Positions 33,327 to 33,327 of a stretch of DNA of 33,327 bases are shown here, piece by piece. The first letter of the stretch is position 1. Each line of letters opens with the position of its first letter. The stretch comes from Fidelibacterota bacterium (lineage in GTDB: Bacteria; Pseudomonadota; Alphaproteobacteria; Rhodospirillales; Rhodospirillaceae). The DNA lies in the NCBI GenBank assembly GCA_947475365.1, contig CANJOI010000009.1, forward strand, positions 1 through 33,327, given 5' to 3'. A model generated the notes under the pieces. That model was not told the DNA's origin. It was given only the letters and a program-made list of their open reading frames with translations, and searched no databases. A program made the translations under genes and the position numbers.

Positions 33327-33327
33327 C

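Overview
The window is GC-rich, densely packed chromosomal DNA from an alphaproteobacterium. The best evidence is a clear DivK homologue with Asp53, a perfect CtrA-type box (TTAA-N7-TTAA), rpmG close to divK, and response regulators carrying the GP(E/D)RRR motif after the receiver domain. A Rhodospirillales- or Micropepsales-like lineage would fit, but this cannot be settled from sequence alone. No rRNA, tRNA, CRISPR array, transposase or phage gene was seen.

Layout. 1-4.4 kb: the 3' part of an S41 protease, a response regulator, and an ArsR/SRPBCC operon with a clear operator, divergent from a PhnB-like VOC gene. 4.5-8.3 kb: a small unknown protein, a large secreted repeat protein behind a CtrA-type box, and a VIT-family metal transporter with a small partner. 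8.6-13.7 kb: an MgtC/DUF4010 membrane protein, then a tightly coupled operon (MFS permease, PuuE-like amidohydrolase, variant asparaginase, secreted protein). This operon looks like an uncharacterised uptake and breakdown pathway for an amide or ureide. 13.7-17.2 kb: housekeeping genes ppa, cysK and rpmG, with a receiver protein and a small unknown. 17.3-21.4 kb: two paralogous surface-carbohydrate proteins, divK and purU. 21.5-25.6 kb: a large secreted matrixin-like metalloprotease and an atypical response regulator with Glu in place of the phospho-Asp. 25.6-27 kb: a LytTR regulator and a small membrane protein that share a duplicated ~200-bp 5' module including the first codons. 27-29.4 kb: a BatA-like vWA protein, then an AT-richer insert carrying an unknown gene and ending at a truncated gene start. 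29.4-33.3 kb: a DUF1344 protein, a three-gene membrane operon with a putative di-heme cytochrome, a YkgJ-type cysteine-cluster protein, and a GT39-like membrane glycosyltransferase that runs off the end.

Themes. Signalling is heavily represented (four receiver proteins, LytTR, ArsR), as is cell-surface or secreted biology (two secreted proteins sharing a tandem domain, two surface-carbohydrate proteins, a GT39 enzyme). The least explained parts are the amide/ureide operon with its altered asparaginase active site, the duplicated 5' module of the LytTR locus, the secreted tandem domain, and the AT-rich insert.
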